Notes: a model not told the origin generated them from the letters alone. A DNA stretch of 10,210 nt from Enterocloster lavalensis (GCF_902364025.1 NZ_CABJCG010000041.1:1-10210); one strand, 5' to 3'. Counted from the stretch's first letter, positions 1 through 8,018 are shown. Numbers and translations: made by a program.

Positions 1-161
1 CACGATTTCAGGCGACCTGAGCGGAGAAAGCTCTTCAGAGTTTCTCCGCGAATAGAGCCGGTGCCCCGCTTCCGGTCCTTTCCGGGCTTTAGCGCCTGCG
101 CTTCGGTAAGCAGTCCCGGGAAACCATGGGTCCGCCGCCCGCTCCTTCGCGTACCCCTTTT
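1..161. other. Unassigned structured stretch downstream of rapZ
   Basis: No convincing gene is visible. Two minus-strand frames stay open from the rapZ stop to the window edge but have no usable start, and the one Shine-Dalgarno plus ATG (around 119) gives a 12-codon peptide. Adjacent inverted repeats stand out: a 5-bp stem with a 3-nt loop at 8-20 (TCAGG/CCTGA), a 9-bp perfect stem at 21-49 (GCGGAGAAA/TTTCTCCGC), and a nested minus-strand stem (TTCCCGGG against CCCGGAA, with CTGC/GCAG inside) at about 80-125. None is followed by a T-run, so a standard terminator is not supported. It could be an interspersed palindromic repeat, a structured RNA or the edge of a further gene cut by the window. 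Confidence 0.3.
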
Positions 162-1052
162 TCAATCCCCCTCCCCCACAATCCTCCTCTGATTCACCCT
201 CATATCCCTCATCCCCAACCTCACATTCTCATACCTCTCCCCAAAATAATCCCTCAACAAACTGGCAAACGTCACCGACCGATGCTGTCCCCCCGTGCAC
301 CCCAGCCCGATCACCAACTGCGCCTTCCCCTCCTTCTCATACAGCGGAATCGCATACTCCAAATACCCCACCATCCGCTTAAACAGTTCCCTTGCCTCCT
401 CATACCCCATCACAAAGTCCCTGACTTCCTTATCCTCCCCCGTCTTCTCCCTCAACCCCTTCACATAATACGGGTTTGCCACGCACCGCACATCAAACAC
501 CAGATCCGCGTCCGCCAAAATCCCGTACTTATACCCAAAGGCCACAAACTCAATCCGCATCCCCGCCACATCCGGCCCGGAAAACAGATCCGTCAGCTTC
601 TCCCGCAGCGCCGACGTGGACAGCTCCGAGGTATCCACCACATAATCCGCTTCCACCTTCAGGCTCTCCATCCGGCCAATCTCCTGCCGGATCGCGTCCG
701 TCAGATTCACATTGCGGTTCCCGCTCATCAGTGGATGCAGCCGTCTGGACTCCTTGTAGCGCTTTAACAGCACCTCCTCCGCGCAGTCCAGAAACAGAAC
801 CCGCACGCTGACGCTGCATTTCTTCATCTCGTCCACGATCTGGTCGAATCCGTCCGGCACGCCGTAGCTGCGGATATCCATGGTCACGGCCAGACGCTTG
901 GAAAAGCCTTCCTCCTGCATCTCCCCGTGGATCAGCTGCAAAAGAATCTTTGGGGAAATATTATCCATACAATAATATCCCATATCCTCAAGAATCTGCA
1001 GCGCTCTGGTCTTGCCCGCACCGCTAAGGCCTGTCACAATCAATACGTTCAC
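162..1052 (-). CDS. rapZ: RNase adapter / nucleotide-binding protein RapZ (YvcJ family)
   Basis: A 296-residue protein of full family length. It opens with a P-loop, GLSGAGKT (residues 8-15), has a hydrophobic Walker B-like strand ending in Asp near 85-89 and the conserved KRYKESRRLHPL segment near 98-109. The C-terminal domain carries DVRxxxNPYY (187-196) and GCTGGQHRSV (251-260), both typical of the family. RapZ/YvcJ proteins bind nucleotides. In E. coli RapZ guides RNase E to the sRNA GlmZ to control glucosamine-6-phosphate synthesis; in Firmicutes the role is less clear and linked to cell-envelope and competence phenotypes. The start is GTG, 1 nt after the kinase stop, with the AGGAGGA ribosome site (1057-1063) inside the kinase's last codons, so translation is probably coupled. 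Codon use changes sharply in the last third (AGG, GGG and TTG codons). Family call firm; local role inferred. Confidence 0.95.
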   Translation of the reverse strand: MNVLIVTGLSGAGKTRALQILEDMGYYCMDNISPKILLQLIHGEMQEEGFSKRLAVTMDIRSYGVPDGFDQIVDEMKKCSVSVRVLFLDCAEEVLLKRYKESRRLHPLMSGNRNVNLTDAIRQEIGRMESLKVEADYVVDTSELSTSALREKLTDLFSGPDVAGMRIEFVAFGYKYGILADADLVFDVRCVANPYYVKGLREKTGEDKEVRDFVMGYEEARELFKRMVGYLEYAIPLYEKEGKAQLVIGLGCTGGQHRSVTFASLLRDYFGERYENVRLGMRDMRVNQRRIVGEGD

Positions 1053-1053
1053 T

Positions 1054-2310
1054 TTATCCTCCTAAAGTTCCGCCGTTTAATGGCAGCTCGATTTTAAATT
1101 CGGATCCCTCCCCCGGGCGGCTCTCCACCTGGATTCTGCCCCGCATCTGCTCCACCACGCTGCTGACGATGGAGAGGCCGATGCCGTTGCCGCCGTGGCG
1201 GGAATTCCGGTCCTCGTCGATCCGGTAGAAGCGGTCGAAAATCCGCTCCTGGTGTTTCTCTTCGATGCCCATTCCGCTGTCAGACACCGTGATCCGCAAG
1301 ACATTTCCATCGCTGCGGGCCCACACCTTCACCAGTCCCTGCTCCCGGTTGTATTTGATGCCGTTCTCGATCAGATTCAACAGCATCTGGTAGAAAAACT
1401 GTTCGTTTGCCCGCAGGATCGGGTAATCCACCTCCACGTCGGAGACTAACTCCACCCTGCGCTTGTTCGCCATGTCCTCCAGGCTCCATAGAATCTGCTC
1501 AATCACCGCCTCCACATCCACAAAGGGCAGATTGCGCTCCTGCCCCTCCTGGCGGTCCAGCCTGGACAGGGTCAACAGCTCGCTGACCAGCTTCTTTAAC
1601 CGCTTGGTCTCCTGCTCGATCACATCCAGAGCCTTGGTTCGCTCCTCCTTCGTCACCTCGTCCCACATCCGAAGCATTTCCGCGTAACCGGAAATCAGGG
1701 TCATGGGCGTGCGGAACTCGTGGGACACATTGCTGACAAATTCCTTGCGCCGGGCTTCCAGCCGTCTGGCCTCGGTCACGTCGATGACCACCGCCATCAC
1801 GCCCAGACAAATCCCCTTCTGGTAACGGTCCGGAATCAAAAGCGCGGACACCTCGAAAATCCGGTCCCCCTCCTGAAACTCTACCCGCCGCTCCGTCGCG
1901 CTCTCAAACGCCTCCCGGCAGACGTCGGACACCAGCCCGTAAAAAGCCCCGTAGGAGCTCTTGTCGCTCTTAAAGAAAATGTGCTTGTCGATGTGCAGAA
2001 AGGCCCGGGCCGCCCGGTTCGCCAGCACCAGTGCCCCGTCGTCCTTAAACACCACGATGCCGTCCTTCATGGCGGCAAACACCGCGTTAAAATAATTGAA
2101 ACGGTCGTCGTCCGATGCCCGCATGTCCCGCAGGCGCTTTTCCCGGGCCGCAAGCTCTGTCTCCAGCTTCTGATTGCGCTTCTCCAGCTCCGAAATATAA
2201 TTCTTAAAATACAGATATTCCCGGATCAGGACACAAAACAGAATCAGGACCAGGACCACCAGCCAGAAGATCACCAGGCCGATGGTCATGATCCGATCAA
2301 TTTTACTCAT
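1054..2310 (-). CDS. PhoR/WalK-like sensor histidine kinase with one membrane anchor
   Basis: A 418-residue kinase. One transmembrane segment (about residues 10-29) is followed at once by a charged coiled-coil-like stretch (35-65), a PAS-like domain (about 70-180), a HisKA domain with the phospho-accepting His197 in VSHEFRTP, and a HATPase domain with N box (Asn316), DSGMGI (344-349), RIFDRFYR (356-363) and GGNGIGLSIV (373-382). All catalytic motifs are intact. There is no second transmembrane segment and no extracytoplasmic sensor domain, so the signal is probably sensed in the cytoplasm through the PAS domain or at the membrane. Its start ATG overlaps the response-regulator stop by 8 nt (ATGAGTAA) with only a weak ribosome site, so the two are likely coupled. 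It presumably phosphorylates the adjacent regulator. The stimulus is unknown; neighbouring import genes suggest a link to the imported solute, which is inference. Confidence 0.93.
   Translation of the reverse strand: MSKIDRIMTIGLVIFWLVVLVLILFCVLIREYLYFKNYISELEKRNQKLETELAAREKRLRDMRASDDDRFNYFNAVFAAMKDGIVVFKDDGALVLANRAARAFLHIDKHIFFKSDKSSYGAFYGLVSDVCREAFESATERRVEFQEGDRIFEVSALLIPDRYQKGICLGVMAVVIDVTEARRLEARRKEFVSNVSHEFRTPMTLISGYAEMLRMWDEVTKEERTKALDVIEQETKRLKKLVSELLTLSRLDRQEGQERNLPFVDVEAVIEQILWSLEDMANKRRVELVSDVEVDYPILRANEQFFYQMLLNLIENGIKYNREQGLVKVWARSDGNVLRITVSDSGMGIEEKHQERIFDRFYRIDEDRNSRHGGNGIGLSIVSSVVEQMRGRIQVESRPGEGSEFKIELPLNGGTLGG
1057..1063 (-). promoter_or_regulatory. rapZ ribosome binding site inside the kinase 3' end
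   Basis: AGGAGGA lies 4 nt before the GTG start of rapZ and is formed by the last glycine codons of the histidine kinase gene. It fixes the unusual GTG start and implies that rapZ is translated from the kinase transcript. Confidence 0.8.
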
Positions 2311-2998
2311 TTACGCGGAACCCGATCCTTCGTATGGTTTCGATATAGCGGCATTCCTGGATGTCGTCGCCCAGCTTTTTGCGAAGATTTCTCATGTGGA
2401 CGTCCAGGGAACGGATCTCCCCGCCGTTGTTGGTGATTCCCAGGGCTTCGTTCAGCTCGTTTCGGGTGACGATATTTCCCCGATGCTCCGCCAGCACCCT
2501 GAGGATGCCGAATTCCGTGGGCGTCAAATCCACCCGCCTGCCGTCCTGCTCCACCACGTATTTATCCGGATAGATGGCCAGGTCCTTGACGCGCAGCGCG
2601 TTGTCCTCCTGGCTTTGGGGAGCGGAGGGCTGACTCCGGCGCAGCGCTACCTCAATGCGCGCAAACAGCTCCCGCCAGCCGAAGGGCTTGGTGATGTAGT
2701 CGTCCGCCCCGGCGTCAAAGCCGGTGACCTTGTCGTCCTCCTCGCCCTTAGCCGTCAGCATGATCACCGGAATGTGCCCGGTGGCCTGATCCGCCTTCAG
2801 CAGATGGCACACCTCGATCCCGCTGATCTTGGGCAGCATCACGTCCAGCAAAATGCAGTCCGGCCGCTCCCGCCTGGCCGCCAGCACCGCCTCCGTGCCG
2901 TCGCAGGCGTAGGCGGTGGCGTAGCCCTTCTTGCGCAGGTTCATATCCAGGCACTCAACAATATCCCGTTCATCATCCACAATCAGTATCTTCTTCAT
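2303..2998 (-). CDS. OmpR/PhoP-family response regulator
   Basis: A 231-residue regulator with an N-terminal receiver domain (1-120). The acidic pair Asp9-Asp10, phospho-acceptor Asp52, Thr82 and Lys104 are all present. A linker of about 15 residues leads to a C-terminal winged-helix DNA-binding domain (about 135-230) with the usual LTPTEFGIL helix and a recognition helix in RSLDVHMRNLRKKLG. It lies between the transporter ATPase gene (24 bp upstream) and its cognate kinase (8-bp overlap). A GGGGAGAGG ribosome site sits 5 nt before the ATG. OmpR-family regulators bind direct repeats about 11 bp apart; four such repeats lie at the operon promoter (7248-7286), making that site its best candidate target in this window. 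Regulation of the transporter is inferred. Confidence 0.95.
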   Translation of the reverse strand: MKKILIVDDERDIVECLDMNLRKKGYATAYACDGTEAVLAARRERPDCILLDVMLPKISGIEVCHLLKADQATGHIPVIMLTAKGEEDDKVTGFDAGADDYITKPFGWRELFARIEVALRRSQPSAPQSQEDNALRVKDLAIYPDKYVVEQDGRRVDLTPTEFGILRVLAEHRGNIVTRNELNEALGITNNGGEIRSLDVHMRNLRKKLGDDIQECRYIETIRRIGFRVNE

Positions 2999-3022
2999 GC
3001 AATCCTCTCCCCTGGGCGGGAA

Positions 3023-4147
<1,125 letters not shown>

Positions 4148-4148
4148 A

Positions 4149-5945
4149 TTATGATCCTCCTATTCCCTTGTCAATAGACGCTCCGGTCAGCTTGTTGATC
4201 ACCAGGTTGAAGAACAGCACCACCACGATGATCAGAAGGTTGATCGCGTTGGCGTATTGGTTCCAGCCCTTTTCATTGTACTGGAACAGCTGCGTCGTCA
4301 ACACGCGGTTGGCCGGGGTGACAAGCAGGATGAACAGGGACAGCTCTCTCATACAGGAGATAAATGGCAGCAGGTAGCCGCTCAAAAAGCTGGTCTTCTG
4401 GATGGGGAAAATGATCTTGACCATGCGCTTCCACCAGCTCACGCCCTGAATCACGGCCGCCTCCTCGATCTCGTTGCTCAGCTGCAGCATGGCGTTGACG
4501 CCCGCTCTGGAGGCGAAGGGCAGGTATTTGACCGAACCGATCAGCACCAGCAGGGTGAATGTGCCGTACAGCGGCGGGATGAAGCCGTTTTTCTGGGTAA
4601 ACATGGACAGGTAAATGGCGCCGAAGGCCATAGCGGGCATCAGGTAGGGGAAGAACGCCAGGCTGTTGACCACGCCCGACAGGCGGCTTCCTCTGCGCTT
4701 GACCACCGCGTAACCGCAGAGCACTCCCGCGGTGCCTGCCACAAAGGCGCAGCACACGGACAGCTTGATGCTGTTCCACAGTCCCAGATAAATGTACTTG
4801 TTGCGCAGGATTCCCGGCTCGCCGTTGGCGATATCCGTGCTGCCCTTACCCAGCCAGAAGATGGAGGTAAAGTTGGACGGATTGTAATTGCCGGTCACCA
4901 TGGTAAAGGACTCCACTGCGAAGGAGACGAGCGGCAGAATCGCGATAAGCAACAGCATAAACAGCACGCCTGCGGAAATGGGCGTCCTTGCGCCGCGCAG
5001 CTTCACCAGGGAGACCTGGGAGCTCTTTCCGGTGACGGTTGTGAAGGATTTGCGCTTGCCCACGAACCACTGGTTGAAGGCCAGAACGAACAGCCCGACC
5101 GCCAGCATGACCACGACCAAAACATAACCGTACCCCTGGTTCACGCCGTTTAACGTACGGTAGAGCTGGGTCGTCAGCACGTAGTAGCGCACCGGGGTGC
5201 CCAGGAATGCGGGGACCGCGAAGGCGCTCATGGAGCTGGCGAAGGTCAGCAGGAACGCGGAGAATATGGCGGGCATCACGATGGGCAGCGTCACCTTGCG
5301 GATGATTTTCATGCGGCTGGCCTTGAGCAGCATAGCCGCCTCCTCCAGGTTCGCATCCATATTCTGTAAAATACCGCCAATTAGAATGTAGGCGAAAGGC
5401 GCGTAGTGCAGGCCGGTCACCACGATGATGGGGAACTGGCCGTAGGCGAACCAGTTGGCCGTCTCGATCCCCGTGAGGGCGGTGAACAGGCCGGGCTTGC
5501 CGCCGATGTACGCGTTGCGGAAAAAGTTCAGCCAGGCCATGGCCAGCGTCCATGACGGCATTATGTACGGAAATACAAAAATCGTGCTGATGATGGATTT
5601 AAACCTGATATCGGAGCGGGCCACCAGCCAGGCTACCGTGCCGCCCAGTCCGATGGCGATCACGCAGCTGCCGATGGAAACCTTGACCGTGTTCCAGAAC
5701 GGGCTGTAGAACAGATTCTTGCTGTTCTTTCCGTCAAAGAATACCTTGTACCAGTGGAACAGTGTGAAATCCCCGGCCTTGGCTCCCTTGATGCTCATCA
5801 GTTCGGACGGATGAGCGATCAGCGTATCGCGGATCAGGGACACCAGCGGCAGCAGGGTCAGAAAGGACATCAGAATAAACAGCACGATAAGGATGATGTT
5901 CTGCGGCTCTTTGATAAACGACTTAAACCGGTTCTGCCATGACAT
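4149..5945 (-). CDS. Fused two-domain ABC importer permease, FbpB/AfuB-type
   Basis: A 598-residue inner-membrane protein with two binding-protein-dependent transport permease (MetI-like) domains in tandem, each of about six membrane helices. The first helix is at about residues 17-37. Each half has the cytoplasmic EAA loop that contacts the ATPase: one at 201-225 (EEAAMLLKAS) and one at 494-518 (EEAAVIQGVS). The halves meet at about residues 295-325, a charged Lys/Arg/Ser-rich linker. The duplicated architecture is typical of Fe(III)-type (FbpB) and sugar-phosphate-type (AfuB) importers, where one polypeptide forms the whole channel. The gene starts with an ATG preceded by AAGGGGGAT, and a GC-rich hairpin separates it from the binding-protein gene. 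Substrate unresolved. Confidence 0.93.
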   Translation of the reverse strand: MSWQNRFKSFIKEPQNIILIVLFILMSFLTLLPLVSLIRDTLIAHPSELMSIKGAKAGDFTLFHWYKVFFDGKNSKNLFYSPFWNTVKVSIGSCVIAIGLGGTVAWLVARSDIRFKSIISTIFVFPYIMPSWTLAMAWLNFFRNAYIGGKPGLFTALTGIETANWFAYGQFPIIVVTGLHYAPFAYILIGGILQNMDANLEEAAMLLKASRMKIIRKVTLPIVMPAIFSAFLLTFASSMSAFAVPAFLGTPVRYYVLTTQLYRTLNGVNQGYGYVLVVVMLAVGLFVLAFNQWFVGKRKSFTTVTGKSSQVSLVKLRGARTPISAGVLFMLLLIAILPLVSFAVESFTMVTGNYNPSNFTSIFWLGKGSTDIANGEPGILRNKYIYLGLWNSIKLSVCCAFVAGTAGVLCGYAVVKRRGSRLSGVVNSLAFFPYLMPAMAFGAIYLSMFTQKNGFIPPLYGTFTLLVLIGSVKYLPFASRAGVNAMLQLSNEIEEAAVIQGVSWWKRMVKIIFPIQKTSFLSGYLLPFISCMRELSLFILLVTPANRVLTTQLFQYNEKGWNQYANAINLLIIVVVLFFNLVINKLTGASIDKGIGGS

Positions 5946-5967
5946 AATCGATCCCCCTTATCTGAGT

Positions 5968-5993
5968 GCCGGCCGTCTTTTCAGGCGGCCGGC
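5968..5993 (-). promoter_or_regulatory. Intercistronic GC-rich hairpin between binding-protein and permease genes
   Basis: A perfect 8-bp stem GCCGGCCG/CGGCCGGC with a 10-nt loop fills most of the 69-bp gap between the two genes. No T-run follows on the minus strand, so full termination is unlikely. In several binding-protein importers such hairpins protect the upstream message or cause partial attenuation, so that the binding protein is made in excess; that role here is inferred. Confidence 0.6.
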
Positions 5994-6014
5994 GTGAATT
6001 GTTAACTGTTTCAA

Positions 6015-7226
6015 TTAGTTGATCAGGTTGTTGACGAACTCCTCAACCTGAGCGCGGTTCTCATACACGTACTGCGGATCCTCGCGGACCAGTCTGGGCG
6101 CCCAGTAGGTCATATCCTTGTCGGCCGGGTTGCAGGGAACCTGCAGGTTGCCGGAGTAGGAACCCACGTCGGAGGACCAGGGCTCAAAGCCCTCGGCAGT
6201 CATCAGGTACTCGATAAACAGCTTCGCCGCGTTCACGTTCTGTGCGTTGGAGGTGAGCTGTGCGTAAATCGGATAGTAGAAGCCGCTGAACGGGGCCATA
6301 TCCGGTGCGGTCGCCAGGGCCAGGTCTTTGGTCTCAACGTAGCGGGTTTTGGAGAGTACGAACAGGCCGATCAGCTGATCCTTCTGTCCCTTGGTTCCCA
6401 CGTTCTCCGCGATGGTGGAATCGCTGGTGCCTAAAACGGTATTGTTAAAGAATGCCTGCATCCACTCGTAACCTGCGTTCTCGGTGGTCAGCTCAATGTC
6501 TTTTCCATAATATTCCTTGTAAGCGTCCGCAATCTTGCCGGACCACTCGTCGCTGGTCAGCATGGTCAGGAAGTTGGAGTTCACGCCCTCCTGGTTGGGG
6601 TTCTTGAACTGCACGCGGTCCTTCCACTCCGGCTCGGTGAGCTGCCAGATATTGGTTACAGGAGCGTCCGTGGAATTCTCACTGTTGAAAATGAACACCT
6701 TATCCACAAACTGGAATACCAGCGGATTCTGGTTCTCCTCGGGAATCTGATCCTTCAGGGACTCGGGAACGTAGTTCACCAGGTATCCGGGAGTGATTAA
6801 CTCGCCGTAGACTCTGGCGCCGTCCTGGCAGAGCACCATGTCGGCTCCGTTGACGCCGCCGCCAACCTCCAGGGAAATCTTCTCAACCAGCTCGCCGTCC
6901 TTTAAGTTTGCGGTCTCAACCTTGATTCCGTAAAGTTTTTCAAAATTCTCAGCCGCGGTGGAAACGCGGGATGTGGTGGAGTAAACCACCAGCTTACCTT
7001 CCTTCTTGGCCGCTTCCACTAACTCGTCGTGGGACATCTCCCCGCCCTGAGCCTCTGCGCTCGTCTCCTCAGCCTTCGACTCCTCCGCTTTTGACTCCGG
7101 AGCCGCCGTGGTCTCGGCCGCCTTGGGCGCCTCTGTGGATGCCGCCTGGCCTCCGCCCGAACAAGCGCCAAGAATCATGCTGGATCCCAGAACCAATGCT
7201 ACCAACGCTCTTGAATGTTTTCTCAT
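6015..7226 (-). CDS. Lipoprotein solute-binding protein of a Fe(III)/sugar-phosphate-type ABC importer
   Basis: A 403-residue secreted lipoprotein. A basic start (MRKHSR) and hydrophobic stretch lead to a lipobox LGAC with lipidated Cys22. Next is a low-complexity Ala/Glu/Thr/Ser/Lys tether (about 24-66, with ESKAEESKAEE repeats) that spaces the binding domain from the membrane. The mature domain begins near 67 and shows LVVYSTTSRVSTAAENFEKLYGI (79-101 region), the usual N-terminal strand-helix of FbpA/AfuA-like binding proteins, and a Tyr-Tyr pair in GFYYPIY (315-321). FbpA ligates iron with tyrosines, but I cannot tell whether this pair is equivalent. AfuA relatives bind hexose phosphates, so the ligand stays open. 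Its GGAGAGG ribosome site is 5 nt from the ATG. It is the first gene of the operon, consistent with its needing the highest expression. Confidence 0.88.
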   Translation of the reverse strand: MRKHSRALVALVLGSSMILGACSGGGQAASTEAPKAAETTAAPESKAEESKAEETSAEAQGGEMSHDELVEAAKKEGKLVVYSTTSRVSTAAENFEKLYGIKVETANLKDGELVEKISLEVGGGVNGADMVLCQDGARVYGELITPGYLVNYVPESLKDQIPEENQNPLVFQFVDKVFIFNSENSTDAPVTNIWQLTEPEWKDRVQFKNPNQEGVNSNFLTMLTSDEWSGKIADAYKEYYGKDIELTTENAGYEWMQAFFNNTVLGTSDSTIAENVGTKGQKDQLIGLFVLSKTRYVETKDLALATAPDMAPFSGFYYPIYAQLTSNAQNVNAAKLFIEYLMTAEGFEPWSSDVGSYSGNLQVPCNPADKDMTYWAPRLVREDPQYVYENRAQVEEFVNNLIN

Positions 7227-7247
7227 ACTTTCCTCTCCTTTTCTTTA

Positions 7248-7286
7248 CCTTAATGTAATCTTAAGCTTACCTTAATGTTTCCTTCA
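7248..7286 (-). promoter_or_regulatory. Candidate response-regulator operator: four hexamers at 11-bp spacing
   Basis: On the minus strand the hexamers TGAAGG (7281-7286), TTAAGG (7270-7275), TTAAGA (7259-7264) and TTAAGG (7248-7253) follow each other at exactly 11 bp. OmpR/PhoB-family regulators, including Bacillus PhoP with its TTAACA-like hexamers, bind such helically phased direct repeats. The array touches the downstream edge of the -10 box and covers the predicted start and early leader, a position that favours repression. Binding by the operon's own regulator is inferred. Confidence 0.6.
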
Positions 7287-7314
7287 TATTAACATTGCAC
7301 AACAGGAATGTCAA
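7286..7314 (-). promoter_or_regulatory. Sigma-A-type promoter of the transporter operon
   Basis: On the minus strand a perfect -35 TTGACA (7309-7314), a 17-bp spacer and a -10 TAATAT (7286-7291) give a near-consensus housekeeping promoter. Transcription should start near 7279, leaving a leader of about 50 nt before the binding-protein ATG. Such a strong core fits a promoter controlled by repression. Confidence 0.75.
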
Positions 7315-7331
7315 TAGCGGAATTTAAATTA

Positions 7332-7348
7332 TTCATATTTTATATGAA
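7332..7348. repeat. 17-bp inverted repeat upstream of the transporter promoter
   Basis: TTCATAT and ATATGAA form a perfect 7-bp inverted repeat around TTT, about 18 bp upstream of the -35 box. The 10-bp palindrome AATTTAAATT (7321-7330) lies between them. TTCATAT occurs again at 7283-7289, next to the -10 box. It could be an activator or repressor site or simply AT-rich promoter DNA. Confidence 0.35.
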
Positions 7349-7349
7349 G

Positions 7350-7500
7350 CGAAGGGGAATGTTAGAATCGGAAGGAGGATTTGAGTTAATTTTCGAGGAA
7401 ATATTGGGAATGTATGTTATATTTTAGACAATTTAGAGCGGAAGAGGGATGGGCGGGGAGGGCTTACGGCTTTTTTGCAGGTCCTGGGATGGCTATCGTT
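7350..7500. other. Gene-free middle of the divergent intergenic region
   Basis: About 150 bp with no credible gene. A good Shine-Dalgarno (AAGGAGG near 7371-7377) is followed by no start codon at a suitable distance, and the first ATGs give only peptides of a few residues. The stretch is rich in A and G on the plus strand, with short T-runs near 7472 and 7499. I see no terminator-grade hairpin. Confidence 0.5.
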
Positions 7501-7505
7501 TTTTT

Positions 7506-7554
7506 ACTTGACTAAGTCATGTATTTGCAATATACTTGACTAAGTCAAATATTT
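7506..7554 (+). promoter_or_regulatory. Twin palindromic operators, likely bound by BilQ (MarR family)
   Basis: Two copies of ACTTGACTAAGTCA begin at 7506 and 7534, 28 bp apart; over 21 bp (7506-7526 and 7534-7554) they match at 19 positions. The second contains the perfect 13-bp palindrome TTGACTAAGTCAA (7536-7548); the first differs from it by the final base (7508-7520). Size, symmetry and placement over the promoter of a marR-type gene are what autorepressing MarR dimers use. The identity of the binding protein is inferred from proximity. Confidence 0.75.
7508..7536 (+). promoter_or_regulatory. bilQRS promoter
   Basis: TTGACT (7508-7513), a 17-bp spacer and TATACT (7531-7536) form a good housekeeping promoter. 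The -35 box is the left half of the first palindrome and the -10 box runs into the second, so a protein bound at either site would block RNA polymerase. Transcription should start near 7543, giving a short leader before bilQ. Confidence 0.75.
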
Positions 7555-7568
7555 ATGGAGGTATTCTG

Positions 7569-8018
7569 ATGATTCGTTCATTTGCTTATTTTATTACGCT
7601 GCTGCGCAAAGATTTTGCGGAATACTGTGGGCGGAAGCTGGAGGAAATCGGACTGTCCCAGGGGCTGCTGTTTTTTATCCTCTACATCGGCAAACATCCC
7701 GGCTGCTCTCCCAGGGAACTGGCTGTGGCGCTGAAAATGGATTCCGGCCACGTGGCGCGCTCTCTGACCAGACTGGAACAGGCCGGGTTCATTTTCCAGA
7801 ATCTGAATCCCCGGGACCGCAGGGCCCACATTCTGGAGCTGACCGCAAAAGGGCGTGAGGCTTTCGATCTCAGCCACGCGTTGTTTTTCCAGTGGGACCG
7901 GGAAATTTTGAGCGGGCTGGAACCGGAGGAGCGTCAGATCCTGCTTTCACTTTTGGAGCGGCTGGCGGAGGACCGCCGCGGGACTTGTGGGGAAGGAGCA
8001 TCCGGGCATGGGCTATGA
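7569..8018 (+). CDS. bilQ: MarR-family transcriptional regulator BilQ
   Basis: A 149-residue regulator of standard MarR length. N-terminal helices for dimerisation are followed by a winged helix-turn-helix (about residues 45-95): SPRELAVALKMDSGHVARSLTRLEQAGF as helices, then the wing NPRDRRAHILELTAKG with the conserved Asp83-Arg84-Arg85. C-terminal helices complete the dimer. I chose the ATG at 7569 because GGAGG lies 7 nt upstream; a TTG 11 codons earlier would sit inside the operator and promoter. It is the first gene of the bil operon, upstream of bilR and bilS as in the described gut clostridial bilQRS loci. It probably represses its own promoter through the twin palindromes and releases in response to a ligand. 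A bile pigment ligand is plausible but not shown. The end overlaps bilR by 11 nt. Confidence 0.85.
   Translation: MIRSFAYFITLLRKDFAEYCGRKLEEIGLSQGLLFFILYIGKHPGCSPRELAVALKMDSGHVARSLTRLEQAGFIFQNLNPRDRRAHILELTAKGREAFDLSHALFFQWDREILSGLEPEERQILLSLLERLAEDRRGTCGEGASGHGL

Noticed and set aside
21..49. Hairpin considered as terminator of the rapZ operon
   Set aside because: No T-run follows the stem on either strand, so it does not qualify as an intrinsic terminator.
126..767. Plus-strand open frame of 213 codons rich in Pro, His and Leu
   Set aside because: It lies antisense over rapZ, which has clear family motifs; the composition is that of a shadow frame.
4257..5153. Plus-strand open frame of 298 codons, rich in Gln, His and Gly
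   Set aside because: Antisense to the permease, whose two EAA loops prove the real frame.
7465..7480. Possible terminator GGGCTTACGGC followed by a T-run
   Set aside because: The arms do not pair into a stable stem, and no gene ends there.
7536..7568. TTG-started extension of BilQ by 11 residues
   Set aside because: It begins at the operator and -10 box, before the predicted transcription start; the ATG at 7569 has a well-placed GGAGG.
7987..8007. GTG-started extension of BilR by 7 residues
   Set aside because: No ribosome site at the right distance; the ATG at 8008 has GGAAGGAG and numbers the HGDR motif as expected.
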